Shown here piece after piece: positions 54,506 to 64,000 of a DNA stretch of 64,000 nt. The stretch covers positions 124,001-188,000 of the forward strand of contig JAAVTG010000561.1 of NCBI GenBank assembly GCA_011947345.1. The letters run 5' to 3'. The stretch is from Phytophthora quininea (lineage: Eukaryota; Oomycota; Peronosporomycetes; Peronosporales; Peronosporaceae). Numbering within the stretch: position 1 is the stretch's first letter; the number at the start of each line of letters is the position of its first letter. The notes beneath the pieces are model-generated. The model did not search any database, was not told the DNA's origin, and saw nothing but the letters and a program-made list of their open reading frames with translations. Both the position numbers and the translations under genes were made by a program.

Positions 54506-54966
54506 TGTTGAGAACTCGGTTGAGCTGCCTGTTAGTGGATACTGCTTGGGTTGTTGGGAGCCTTTTCGCTTATGAGGAATTGCCAACGAATGTGGGGAAT
54601 TCGTAGAGGGAGACTTTGGATTTCCAGATGGAGTGAGTTCACCTGCCAACGCAGAGGCACGTGACTTGTGAATGTGAGGGCAGTGTGGGCAGACTGCGAA
54701 CAGCAAACAACTGGTCGTCACCAGCAGGACGAGACCAGAATCTGAAGCTGCCAGGTAAACAATTTTGCAAACGCATTGACGAAAGCGCGATCCTATTTCG
54801 ATGGACCCTTCTTCGGGCTCAAGTATTTTTGCTACATGACCTTATCACAAAGTCGTCCTCGACTCTCATCTTGGTAGTTCATTTGGGCGACCTCACTTGT
54901 ATGCACTTCCAAACAAGCTCTCCAACAAGCAAACTACCAAAGCAACCAAGACCCTCCCGGCCCAAG
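54506..54966. promoter_or_regulatory. Shared divergent promoter of the GPI-protein pair
   Basis: These 461 bp separate the start codons of proteins A and B, so both promoters lie here and the pair could be co-regulated. Both strands stay open in frame, but this has no protein-like character. Confidence 0.45.
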
Positions 54967-56351
54967 ATGAAGGTCTACATCCCCGTCCTCGTGGCCGCTG
55001 CCACCGTCTCGACAGCCTCCGGCACAAGTTTTATCGACTCCTTATCCGCGACCGCCAATACGGACTCCTACCACATGAAGCCTGTCCGAGTACTCCACGC
55101 CCGCGTCCAGAGCGACGCCCCATTGTGGAATGCGACCACCAACACGTTCGGCTCCAAGTATTACTCGACTGCGGAGACCCAGTTCCGAGGACTGCTGGAC
55201 ACCGTCAACACCGCGTCGGTCGAAGGTGCGCTCATGTACGTTCAGGCTGAAGGTATCAACTATAACACACGAGGCGATACGGATCGGTGCAAGCGCAAGA
55301 ACAACATGAAGTACGTCGTTTTCTACGATATCGTGTTCGCCCAGACCAACGAGACGTTGGCCGAGTATGCAGCGGATTCGACAACGAGGACTGAGTACGG
55401 TCCCATGCTGCCTATGGATGGTGGTCAGTGCACGCCGATTAGCGGCACCGACGTCTTCTCCGAGGAGTGTGTCTCGTTCAACGGCAACGCCACGGTCCCC
55501 CAGGTCGGCCCGTTCATCGGCGGCGAGTCCAAGGAGACCGATCCTCGCGCCCCGTACCCGAACTGCTGGTGGTATTCCTTCCCCAACACTTGCCCGCTGT
55601 CCAAGTGGTCGGACAAGACGGATGCCTGCCGCGCCAGCACCCGTCGCGGCCTGTGCGATATGAATACACTTCCAGACGGCGTCACCTGCACGTACAACTA
55701 CCGCGTGCTCGGATACGTGCCACTAGACGACGTCGTGGGCATCACTGCCATGGTCAACCAAGCTACCAATGCCAAGTACTCCAACTTCTCCGAGTTCTGT
55801 GCAGCCGGTGGTGTCGAGTTCAACGCCACCGTCGACGGAACGTGGATCAGCAGTATCGACTTCTGGAAAACCCGCAGAACTCGACGGCGAATGCAGCGCG
55901 CGCTCAACAGTTGGTCGACGCCTACGCTAATATGCTGTCAACTCAGTCGTCAACCCAGATTTCCAGCACGGTGATCGCCAACATGCAAGCGCTCCCAACG
56001 ATCGACACCCTGACGGCTAACAACCCGTCCTGCTACAAGAACGTCAAGGCGTGTGCAGAGGCGACCAACGGCTGCAAGCGCAGCCTGTACGGACAGATTT
56101 GTACGGTGTGCAGCACTATGGACACTGGTTGTGAGATGGCTCCGAGCGGCTTCACCTTCCCGACGCTGCAGAAGGCATCTTTGACTACAACTGCCAACAC
56201 CACCACCACCACCACCACGACCACCACCGTGACGACGACCACCACGCCGGCCCCGACAACTGCGGCTCCCAAGAAATCCGGCGCCACGAATGTGCTCATG
56301 TCGGTCGGTGCACTTGCCGCCTCGATCGGTCTGTCGCTCCTCATGGGCTAG
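54967..56351 (+). CDS. Secreted GPI-anchored cysteine-rich protein B
   Basis: Paralogue of protein A, in head-to-head orientation. The signal peptide is MKVYIPVLVAAATVSTASG. The same conserved blocks are present (YHMKPVRVLHARVQSDAPLW, GGESKETDPRAPYPNCWWYS, LSKWSDKTDACR, VPLDDVVGITAMV). The frame breaks at 55867-55870 and is restored by one more A (WKNPQNSTANAARAQ). The C-terminus then runs CKRSLYGQICTVCS, a threonine-rich stalk coded by ACC/ACG repeats at about 56205-56260, and a hydrophobic end SVGALAASIGLSLLMG. The stalk is longer than in A and looks O-glycosylated. About 461 aa. Function unknown; the signal and GPI tail put it at the cell surface. Confidence 0.8.
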
Positions 56352-56403
56352 ACTGCTGCCTGCTGTCTTGGTGCATTCTCTTGCTTAAACATTAAATTGA
56401 ATT

Positions 56404-56409
56404 AATAAA
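56404..56409 (+). terminator. Polyadenylation signal AATAAA after protein B
   Basis: AATAAA lies 53 bp after the stop of protein B, in an AT-rich stretch between two convergent genes. Confidence 0.45.
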
Positions 56410-56457
56410 TATATGAACTTCTTTATCATACAAAGGCGGCGGTGGTCTTGCCGGTCC

Positions 56458-59400
56458 TCATTGTTCATTGTTGACAACACGTCTGCTTAAAAGTTTGGTT
56501 GACTCCGACCACTGCGAGAGGTGTCGACTTTCATGCCCGCGCTGCAGCAATTTCCGCACGCCGACGGTAGATACATTTCTCGACCGGGATCGCAACCCAC
56601 CGGCAGCAATCGTGCGTTCCGAGCTGCTTCGCACCAACAGAGACTGCTTGTGCGCTCCTGCTACAGGTGCAGTCGCCACGATGTCGTTCTTCTCGTCCCG
56701 AACCAACATCTCCTTTGGCAATGGCGTAAAAACCGATGCGCTGTTTGAGCTCCGGAGACACCAACTGGCCGTTGTCTGTCGGTGGGATTTCGCGGCACAC
56801 CAGCGGTGGTGGGTCTTTCGGTGTTGGCTGCGCTTGTGGACTCCATTTCCTTGCTGGGACGGTGTAGTTGGCTTTGATCTGCAGCGTCTTCTTGACGGTT
56901 CCAGTGGTGAAGGCGGCGCTTTTCATCAAGTTGGTGATGAGTTCGGGCAGTGGTAGCTCGTTGCCACCACCACCTCGTGCACAGTACGACGAAAGCGAAG
57001 GCGCTGTCTCCTGATGCGCGTGAGGCACTAAGTTCGGCTGCCGATTTCCGTGGTGGTGGTCCGACAGCTTTGCCAGCGTCCCGATGACGTTGATCTCGGG
57101 CGAGTCCTTGACAAACTCCTGGAAATCCGTGCTGCAGAGGTTCGAGATGATCTCGAAGCAGTAGCTGACCATTTCGGCCGATGGCGTCTGCATATCAGCG
57201 AGCTTCACAACGCACGGCAATACTCCGTCATTCAGGAGGTGTGGGAGGTGCGTTCTGCAGCTCGAGAAGTGACATAACGCCGCGAGAAGATTCGTGCTGG
57301 CCTGGTTGTCCGTCTCCGGCAGTGTCAGCATGAAGACCATCACGCTGGCGATCCTTGCGGACAGCAGAAATGTTTGGTTTCCTGGAGCGTTGCTGAGTTT
57401 CCGCAACGTCGCTGCTATTAGGCGGTGGTGTTTCGGCTGGAAGTATTCGCTTCGGATGAAGTGAAGAAGGACACGACTAGCGTGGTCTTCTAGTATCCTG
57501 GTGGAGTTGACTTTGCCGACCGCGATGTTGCAAATCGCCACCGCTGCAGTTTCCTTGAGATTTTCAACTGACCCGTAGTAGATGTCGTGCAGCGTGGCAA
57601 CTGCATGGCATGACACAAGGGTTGGTAGGACTTTATCACTGTCGGCAGCACTACAGCAGCTCAGATTGTGCAGCACAAGGCAGCACAACTGCACATTGAC
57701 GGAAGAGGTGGCGGTGGTTGCTGAAGGAAGTGCTGATCCTTTACGACGCTGTGTGGTGGTGGTCGTGTCTGTCAGAGGCACTTGTTGCCGAAGGAACGGC
57801 ATGATCTCCGACTGCACGATCATCGACAACGCCGGCAACTGACAAGACAGATTGTAGAGCACGGATAGACACAGCGTCACAATCTGCGGGTTGCGAGTGT
57901 GGTGGCGATGCAGGACTTGGACGAGAATGCGTAGGACATGAGGCACGTCGAGCTCCGCCACATTCAGCGACGAATTGCTCGTTAAATCGTGCACTGTGAG
58001 CATGCAGTTCCGCACGAGCTCCTCGTCCTTCATGTCAATGATCTGCTCCATCCACAGCAGCATGCTGAGCTTCAGTCGATCAGGCGGAATGACGGCGTCG
58101 TTGGCGCTGGTAACACGAAGCAACACCATCGCAGCTAGTTGTCGGAGTTCTTCGCTGCTATCTGGGGACGAGAAGTGAACATTTAGGTGCTTCTCGAGGC
58201 CTTCGTTGAGGAAAGCCTGACATAGTTTTTCGTTCGCTACGAGATTCGCAATGGTCTTGACTGTCACGAGCGCAATTGCAGCGTCTTCAGCTGCATCCGC
58301 CCCGCCACTGTGAGACAGCAAGTGGATCAGAGCGCGGGGAGCCCCGGCGTCCAAAAACTTGGGGATTTTAGCAGGATGGACAGACAAATTGCACAGCGAA
58401 ACTGCGCACGCGTAGCTGACTTCGGGGAATTCCACAGTGCACAAGGAAGATAGTGCCCAGATAATGCCGTTCCCTACGAGCGACTGCAGGCAGTGAGGGG
58501 TGACGTCCACAAGGCAATTCGCAAGCGTCATGATGCACAGCGCTTTGATGGTCACGCTGTCCGTTGCCACCAACGCCAGCACCATGATCGCTTGGACAGC
58601 TCCCTGCTCAATCAGGCGTGACTCGAAGCCCGCGAACGATGACAGCCGGCACAACGCAAGTGTGCACAGCTCTTTCATCGTATAGCCAGCTCTGGCGGTG
58701 CTGTGGGTGGTTCGAACACGCGAGAGGTTAATCAGGTCTTCCACTCCCTCTCTTTCACAAGAAATTCGCAGCCTTCCTGGGTTGCAGTCAGGCAGTAGTA
58801 TACGAACGCGCAGTTGGTCAAAATCGTGTCGTCTTCACAGTCCTGGCCGCCGTCATTTTCGTCCTCGTCGTCGCTGCCGGTAGGTTTCTTCTTCTTCGCT
58901 GGCAAATGGTTTAACTTCTTCAAGAATCGAAATACAGCTCCATTTCGTACGAGAGCACCACGGTTCTTGGGGTGGTGGGCGAGGTGGGCGAGCAGCGTGA
59001 CTCCACTGCGTAAAGTAGTTGGGTCGCCCAGGGCAATGTCAACGTTGGGCTTCCGCTTGATGAGTCTGGAATGGATGGATGGTTTGATCCACACATTGGC
59101 CGCTTTTTCGAGCTCATTGCCATTGCTCAGCAGTGCGAGAACGAGTTGAGTCATTTCGTCGCCACCGTGCGGGAATTCTTCACCGCCGTTCCTGGCCAAC
59201 AAAAGGAGCGCGTTGAGAGCGTAAGCTCGACAGTCGGGATATTGCCGAATCATTTGCACCAACTTGGACAGAAAGCCTCGCCGAAGCAACTGAGGAGCAC
59301 AGCTCACCACTCCGGCCAGTCGGTAAATGATGGCAGCCACTAACTCGGCCACCTTTTTGTGTATTGGTTCCACACCAAGCTGGAGCAGTCGATCTTGCAG

Positions 59401-61349
59401 CGAACTCGACTCGCAAAGTAGCGGGATGCACTCGTCACAGCACGAAATATTGTAGAGAGACTCCACGGCGAAGATGCAGTCCTGTGAGTTGACTGTCTGC
59501 GTAAGCGTCAACAGCAACTCGGTCAGCTCGGGGATATGCGTGGCCATTTCATCGGTAGAGCTTGAGATGAGGTAGCACAGCGCACAGATAGCGTTCACTT
59601 TGACGGTCGAATCGGCCATCCGACTCATTTCCAACAAGGCCGGCACGGCCCCACTTCGATCAGTTCGTGGTGAGTTAACACACTGTCGCACAAATTTCGC
59701 AAGATGCACGAGTGCAGATATACGAGCTTCTTCTCTCCAGTCTTGGCGCCGTCAATGTATTTGCTAGTGGCCTTCACAAGCGACTCGATTGGCAGCCAAT
59801 TGCAGATTTTGATGCGACTTCCTTCGTCCATGGACAATTGCAACAGGATCAGCAAGGTGATTTCTTGGACGTCTTCGTGTTGGGAGCCCAGCGTAGTTTC
59901 CAGTAGTTGACAGAATTGAGACGTAAGTAGAAGCTGCCGATTTGCGCGTACCTCGCAAAGCGACACAAAGCTGCGCAGTGCCCAGCACTGAATAACGGGC
60001 GGCACGATGGGCAAATGCGTTGCCAAGAAGCGAGGCACATTTTCCCCAGCAGCGCGGTGTGAAATTGTGGCACCAGCGACGTATTGTACGTGGCCTTGAT
60101 CAGATATGCCGACGAAGATGTGAGCCCGGCAGACGCATTTGTATTTAACAAATCGCTGCCGCCGAGTCCGCTGTTGGCTTTGGTCGCGGTGATCAGTAGT
60201 TGGGAGAACACTTCCCGGAAGTGTCTGATGTATCTCGCATCCGACGAGAGATTGAAGATGGCGAGTGCACAGATCCGCTTGGTCTCCCAGCTTGGCGACG
60301 TGATGAGGCGCACGATCGATCGGTCGATTCCTTCGAGAAAGAGTTTCTCGACCACGTTTTCTTCTTCCGAGAGATGGCACAAAATTGCAGCCATATTTTG
60401 CCGCGAACCCAGCGACGGTGTTCGCGATAGCTGCTTTAAACTTGACACAACGCCGCTCTTGATCATTAGCTTCCGAGCAGCGCGAGCTCGAGACAGGTAA
60501 TAGAACGCGCGGCAACAATGCTCCTGGGTCGCTGCGTCTGAGCTCCCACTCAATAAGAGCACCGACTGGATAATGCCTTGCTCTAGCAATTTGTTGATCC
60601 CGTCGTCTTCTGACTGAGAGCCTGAAGCAGCCTCCTGGCCAGCTTGTAAATTCGAACACGTCTCCTGTGGCTTTAATCGTGCTGCGATCATATCTTCAAA
60701 CGTCTTGGCACATCGTCGCTTGCGAAGGACAAACGCTGCTTCATCGACTACAGCCGTCGGAGGTTTTAACGAGGCTTCACTGCTGGATCCTGTCAGTGAT
60801 GAATCTGCAAGCCGAGAGCGCTCAGCTAGCAATTTCCGCCTCAACGCCTTCTTCTTCGCTCGGAGATCAGCTTCAGTCGTAGATTCGCTTGTCGAATCTG
60901 CCTTTTCAGGGGTAGAGTCCGAGTTGTCAGGGCCTTTTGAGATACATTGGTTCTGTGGAGAGGAGTCGATGAGGATGGTCGTTTTCGCTGTCGATCGACG
61001 CTCTTGGAGGTGAAATCTTTGATTGGGAACCGTGACGAGTAGCAGAGGCCTTGCAGTGTGGACTGCTTGCTCGAATATTCAAAGTCGCTTTCGTTTTGAC
61101 GCAAAGCTTGGTGGACTCGACTGTGTGTGGTCGAAGCTGCCGTTGCGGGACGTCGAAGCGGTGAAGACGCGGGAAGTTGAGGAGTCGACGCCACTCCAAG
61201 CAGTTGCGACGGTCGTCGGAATGATTCCTGGTGGCCTTTAGGAGCGACAGCCGCCGGATTGATGCCGAACGAGTAAACACAGCACGGTCTGTTTCAACGC
61301 GGTCGTCGCCCGCAGGACTCTCTACGACGATGGCAGGGTCGTCGGCCAT
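56458..61349 (-). CDS. Very large armadillo-repeat protein
   Basis: From MADDPAIVVESPAG at 61349 the minus strand encodes about 1630 aa without introns. The first 250 residues are basic and Ser/Thr-rich. The next 1150 are helical repeats of about 42 residues with the armadillo pattern (NMAAILCHLSEEENVVEKLF, RICALAIFNLSSDARYI, ALCIMTLANCL, YACAVSLCNLSVHPAKIPKF, LCCLVLHNLSCCSAAD, ICNIAVGKVNSTRIL, ALCHFSSC). A disordered tail follows, ending RRVVNNEQ. Six frame breaks occur: about 61233, 60932, 60044-60047, 59649-59652, 58741 and 56728-56732. Five need one more G on the coding strand; the last is one T too many. With each repaired the repeats run on, so this is one gene rather than three or four. 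ARM arrays bind proteins; no catalytic domain is seen. Oomycetes have many such proteins of unknown role. Confidence 0.72.
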
Positions 61350-61477
61350 GACCACTCCGCTCTCGATACCGACGCGTTATCGGGCGCTCAACTCCATAAT
61401 GCCCCGAGTATTCTCATCAGTTACGACCCGAGTATTTCGGGGCTGTCGCGACCTGCTTGCACAGTTCGCTAGTTGCC

Positions 61478-62104
61478 ATGATGCCCTCACGCGAATTCCC
61501 CGCGCCGCCAGACTTGGCCGAGTTACTCAAGTTCTTCGAGTCCAGCGAAGGCAAAGCTCGAGTGAGTCGTCAACAGGTAGCACCCACCACCAAACGTCAG
61601 CCACGTCCCCATCGCCCCGCGCTTTCAAAAGATTTAAGCAGCGATAGCCACGTGGTGGCGAAGAACGCGAGGAAAACGCCACCAGCAACCAAATCCACCA
61701 CCATAGCAGGTCGACTGTCCAACACGAACTCGAGCCGAAAGACCGAGACAACCTCTTCCATCCAGGGGTGGAACGCGTCCACGCTACTGCCTCCAGCACC
61801 GACCAAGCCGCTTCGACACCAAATTCTGAGTCGCAGCTACCAACCTCCGGCACCGACGGTGGTGGTGGTGCCGGCCGAGGAAAGTCAACTGCTCGACCGT
61901 CTCTCGAAAGGAACGATTTCGTCTCGATCTAAGCTGTATCGGCAGGCTGAGCACACCGACAAGGCTGTTCGAAGCGACAAGGCATCGAACCTGGCGGACA
62001 CTCGAGGTCGAGACGCCATCCAGACGCTTCTCTTCTACCGGAAGGAAGTCGAAAGGAGACGGCGATTAGACCCGAACGATTCTCGTACTGGGGAGCAGGT
62101 GTAA
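61478..62104 (+). CDS. Small basic protein of unknown function
   Basis: 208 aa from MMPSREFPAPPDLAELLKFF to a stop at 62104. It starts with a short helix, then a long Ser/Thr/Pro/Lys-rich disordered stretch. A more ordered C-terminal part has SQLLDRLSKGTISSRSKLYR and DAIQTLLFYRKEVERRRRLD. I recognise no domain. The start is 128 bp from that of the armadillo gene on the other strand, so they share a promoter region. No frame break, and codon use looks like that of the neighbours, which argues for a real gene. Confidence 0.55.
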   Translation: MMPSREFPAPPDLAELLKFFESSEGKARVSRQQVAPTTKRQPRPHRPALSKDLSSDSHVVAKNARKTPPATKSTTIAGRLSNTNSSRKTETTSSIQGWNASTLLPPAPTKPLRHQILSRSYQPPAPTVVVVPAEESQLLDRLSKGTISSRSKLYRQAEHTDKAVRSDKASNLADTRGRDAIQTLLFYRKEVERRRRLDPNDSRTGEQV

Positions 62105-62321
62105 AGGGAGTCGCTCACTTGCCGGCTGCAGTCCGTAGGTATACATCAGTCTCGACGCTGGTGTCGACGTCCACGCTGATCCGATGGATATCTCGGCAGC
62201 TTTTGTCCGTCATCATAACCAAGACAAACATTTCCGTTTTTACTTGAAATCTGGCTCGTCACTTGAGCATTATCCATAATCCGTCCCCAGCCACAAGTGT
62301 CAATTGGCACAAGTGTCTCGG

Positions 62322-63023
62322 ATGCTGGGCGCTCGTCTCGCTCGGCCCATGGGCATCTTGGCGCACCGCTTGCCGGCGCTGCAGCGGACACCTCTCCGCT
62401 TGCCACCCCACTTCTTCGTGCAGTATCCGCCCCCGCGTCGCGTCAGCCAAGCCCCCAAGTGGCTCGCCGTTCGCTCGACGTCGTCTGTGTCCAAAGCTGC
62501 CAGTGAAGAAGCGTCCATGTCCCACTTAGAGACTCAAGGACCTGTGGCGCAAGTACGGCGTGGTGGCTATCGGCACGTACTTCTCGCTCTACGGTGCGGT
62601 GCTGGGCTCGTTCTACGTGGCCATCAGCCAGGGCTGGGTGCGCACCAACAAGCGCACGAGCTCCAAGGACGGGGAGGAGTCCTTCAACCTCGTCACCACC
62701 ACCAACAAGTACGTGGACAAATGATCTAATATTACTATAAACTTGTCTGATGGATCGTTTATTGCTGCAGGTTCGTCAAGTTTGCAGAGGAATTGGGCAT
62801 TGCGCAGTACTTGGAAGTAGAGCGCGTCAACTCCAAGACTGGCACGTTTCTGCTGGCCTGGATCGCCACCAAGTTCTCGGAGCCGCTGAGACTGGCGCTG
62901 ACCATCGCCGTGACGCCGAGGATCGCCCGCTTTGTAGGACGCGCGCCGAAGCTGCCGCCCAAAGCGCCGCTGATCAAGAAGCAGGCAGCAAAGCAGACGA
63001 CAAAGCCACAGCCCAAGGCCTAA
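62322..63023 (+). CDS. FAM210/DUF1279 mitochondrial membrane protein
   Basis: Exons 62322-62708 and 62771-63023 with a 62-bp GT-AG intron. MLGARLARPMGILAHRLPAL is an Arg-rich, acid-free mitochondrial import signal. The DUF1279 domain reads LWRKYGVVAIGTYFSLYGAV (start of a membrane helix), then GWVRTNKR, and after the intron KFAEELGIAQYLEVERVNSK, TFLLAWIATKFSEPLRLALT and RIARF. This matches animal and plant FAM210 proteins of the inner membrane. The tail is Lys/Pro/Ala-rich. Just before the domain (about 62525-62535) the frame shifts by one (SMSHL to RLKDLW), either an extra base or two missing bases. About 211 aa. Confidence 0.78.
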
Positions 63024-63506
63024 CCGAAATCAACGGACAGAAGTGACCACAATAATTTCTGAGAGATGGAGGTTGTTGTGCTGCTTGGGCAGGTTGTTTT
63101 GAACGGACTGGGACTGCCTGAAGAACCTAAAGAGATAGACAGGTGCAGTCGGCTTGGGATATCCTTCAATTGCTTCATTCTGACGACTTGCTGTGAGTGT
63201 TTTCTTGCTAGAAGTTGGCGTTGATGGTTTGCCGACCTGATTGAAAAATAGCACTTGGATTGTGTGACCTTTGAAATAGTCTTTGCTGGATCGGTGTCGA
63301 AGCTGTGACTGAAGCCCCTCCTGTCTCCGCCGTACGTTTGTGTTGAGGGTAGCGCAGGCCACTGGGTGCTAGCCTGTTGCTGACGAGTGCTCTGTATCGA
63401 CAGGATGCGGCAGTAGCTACGAGAACACTGAATGGCAATCGACAAGACCGGCGCTAGCAGACACCAGTAGCATCCTGACCCCACAGAATTAGCAGTCGCT
63501 CGCTAT
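63024..63506. other. Intergenic region
   Basis: 483 bp without a supported gene. Minus-strand frames of about 110-154 codons overlap each other and show no motif. The stretch probably holds the 3' UTR of the FAM210 gene and the promoter of the Pro/Gly-rich gene. Confidence 0.35.
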
Positions 63507-64000
63507 ATGAGTGCTGCTCTACCTCCGTGCGTGTGGGAAGCAAGCGATTTTGCTCTGATGCTAACATCTTATTTGCTTTGGTGTTGTTGTGCTGCAGTCG
63601 GGGACCACCGCCCCGCGGCCCACCGCCTGGGCAGCCTCCAGGCTATCCGCAAGCTCGAGGACCACCGCCGGGCTTTGCGCCACCAAGAGGGCCTCCCCAG
63701 GTTGGTTCTGCCAGTATTTCCATGTGTGAATTGGTTTGAAACTAATCGACGCTGTAAAATGTGATAGGAGCCCCGCCAGGCCGAGGACCGCCAGGAGCCC
63801 CGCCTGGTCGAGGACCACCACCAGGGGCACCACCTGGGGCTCCACCAGCCGAGGACCACCACCTGGGGCACCACCTGGAGCCCCACCAAGTCGAGGACCA
63901 CCACCTGGGGCTCCACCAAGTCGAGGGCCACCATCAGGGGCACCCCTGGGGCATCACCCGCTCGAGGGCCACCGCCGGGTGCCCCACCAGGGCGAGGACC
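63507..64000 (+). CDS. Pro/Gly-rich repeat protein, 5' end (runs off the window)
   Basis: Exon 1 is 20 nt (63507-63526, MSAALPP), followed by a 71-bp intron with GTGCGT donor and TGCAG acceptor. Exon 2 (63598-63700) reads RGPPPRGPPPGQPPGYPQAR. After a second intron (63701-63767) the repeats GAPPGRGPPGAPPGRGPP go on to the window end. The acceptor of exon 3 is one base out of phase with the repeat frame (AGGAGCC where AGGGAGCC is needed), and another break follows near 63850. The type of protein cannot be told from this low-complexity part. RNA-binding, WW-ligand and cytoskeletal proteins are all possible. Confidence 0.55.

Noticed and set aside
1..64000. Bacterial features (operons, ribosome-binding sites, riboswitches, attachment sites)
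   Set aside because: Genes have spliceosomal introns and eukaryotic families such as Spc24, TFIIIC, dynein and EDC4, so bacterial signals were not sought further.

Overview
The window looks like nuclear DNA of an oomycete, most likely Phytophthora or a close relative (inference). The grounds are short GT-AG introns of about 55-120 bp, dense intron-poor genes on both strands, small promoters shared by divergent genes, a pair of secreted GPI-type proteins of oomycete character, and Harbinger, piggyBac, Mutator and Ty3-type transposon remains around a DOT1-like gene.

Layout. 1-10.3 kb is an ordinary gene block: a partial dysferlin-domain gene and SPC24 (minus), then GTF3C3 and mitochondrial homoserine O-acetyltransferase (plus), a MoCF/CinA-fold molybdopterin-binding gene (minus) and the dynein light intermediate chain (plus). 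10.4-22.9 kb is rearranged. A cyclic-nucleotide-gated channel gene at 17.5-19.8 kb has an inverted, 5'-truncated near-twin at 10.5-12.0 kb. A second block (12.0-13.5 kb and 20.0-21.6 kb, also inverted) carries an unknown gene and scraps of the MoCF and acyl-CoA synthetase genes. Between the arms are an interferon-inducible-6/27-like gene and an ACSBG-type acyl-CoA synthetase. 22.9-27.4 kb holds EDC4 and the second and third MoCF paralogues. 27.7-31.6 kb is a Harbinger transposase with its companion ORF and a truncated gag-protease ORF. 31.6-47.6 kb is a tandem array of about 11.7 units of 1371 bp, each with one tRNA-Thr(UGU) gene, 12 in all. 47.6-53 kb is a transposon graveyard with piggyBac and MULE remnants around a DOT1-like methyltransferase with a stop codon. 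53.1-64 kb returns to genes: a head-to-head GPI-protein pair, a very large armadillo-repeat protein, a small basic protein, a FAM210/DUF1279 mitochondrial protein, and the start of a Pro/Gly-rich protein.

Themes. Most genes are unrelated housekeeping genes: kinetochore, Pol III initiation, methionine synthesis, dynein, mRNA decapping. One caution governs all reading frames. More than 20 one-base frame breaks occur in otherwise well-conserved genes, almost all explained by one base missing from a short G or C run. I read these mainly as homopolymer errors of the assembly rather than gene decay. Frameshifted genes are therefore called CDS unless duplication, truncation or a stop codon says otherwise.
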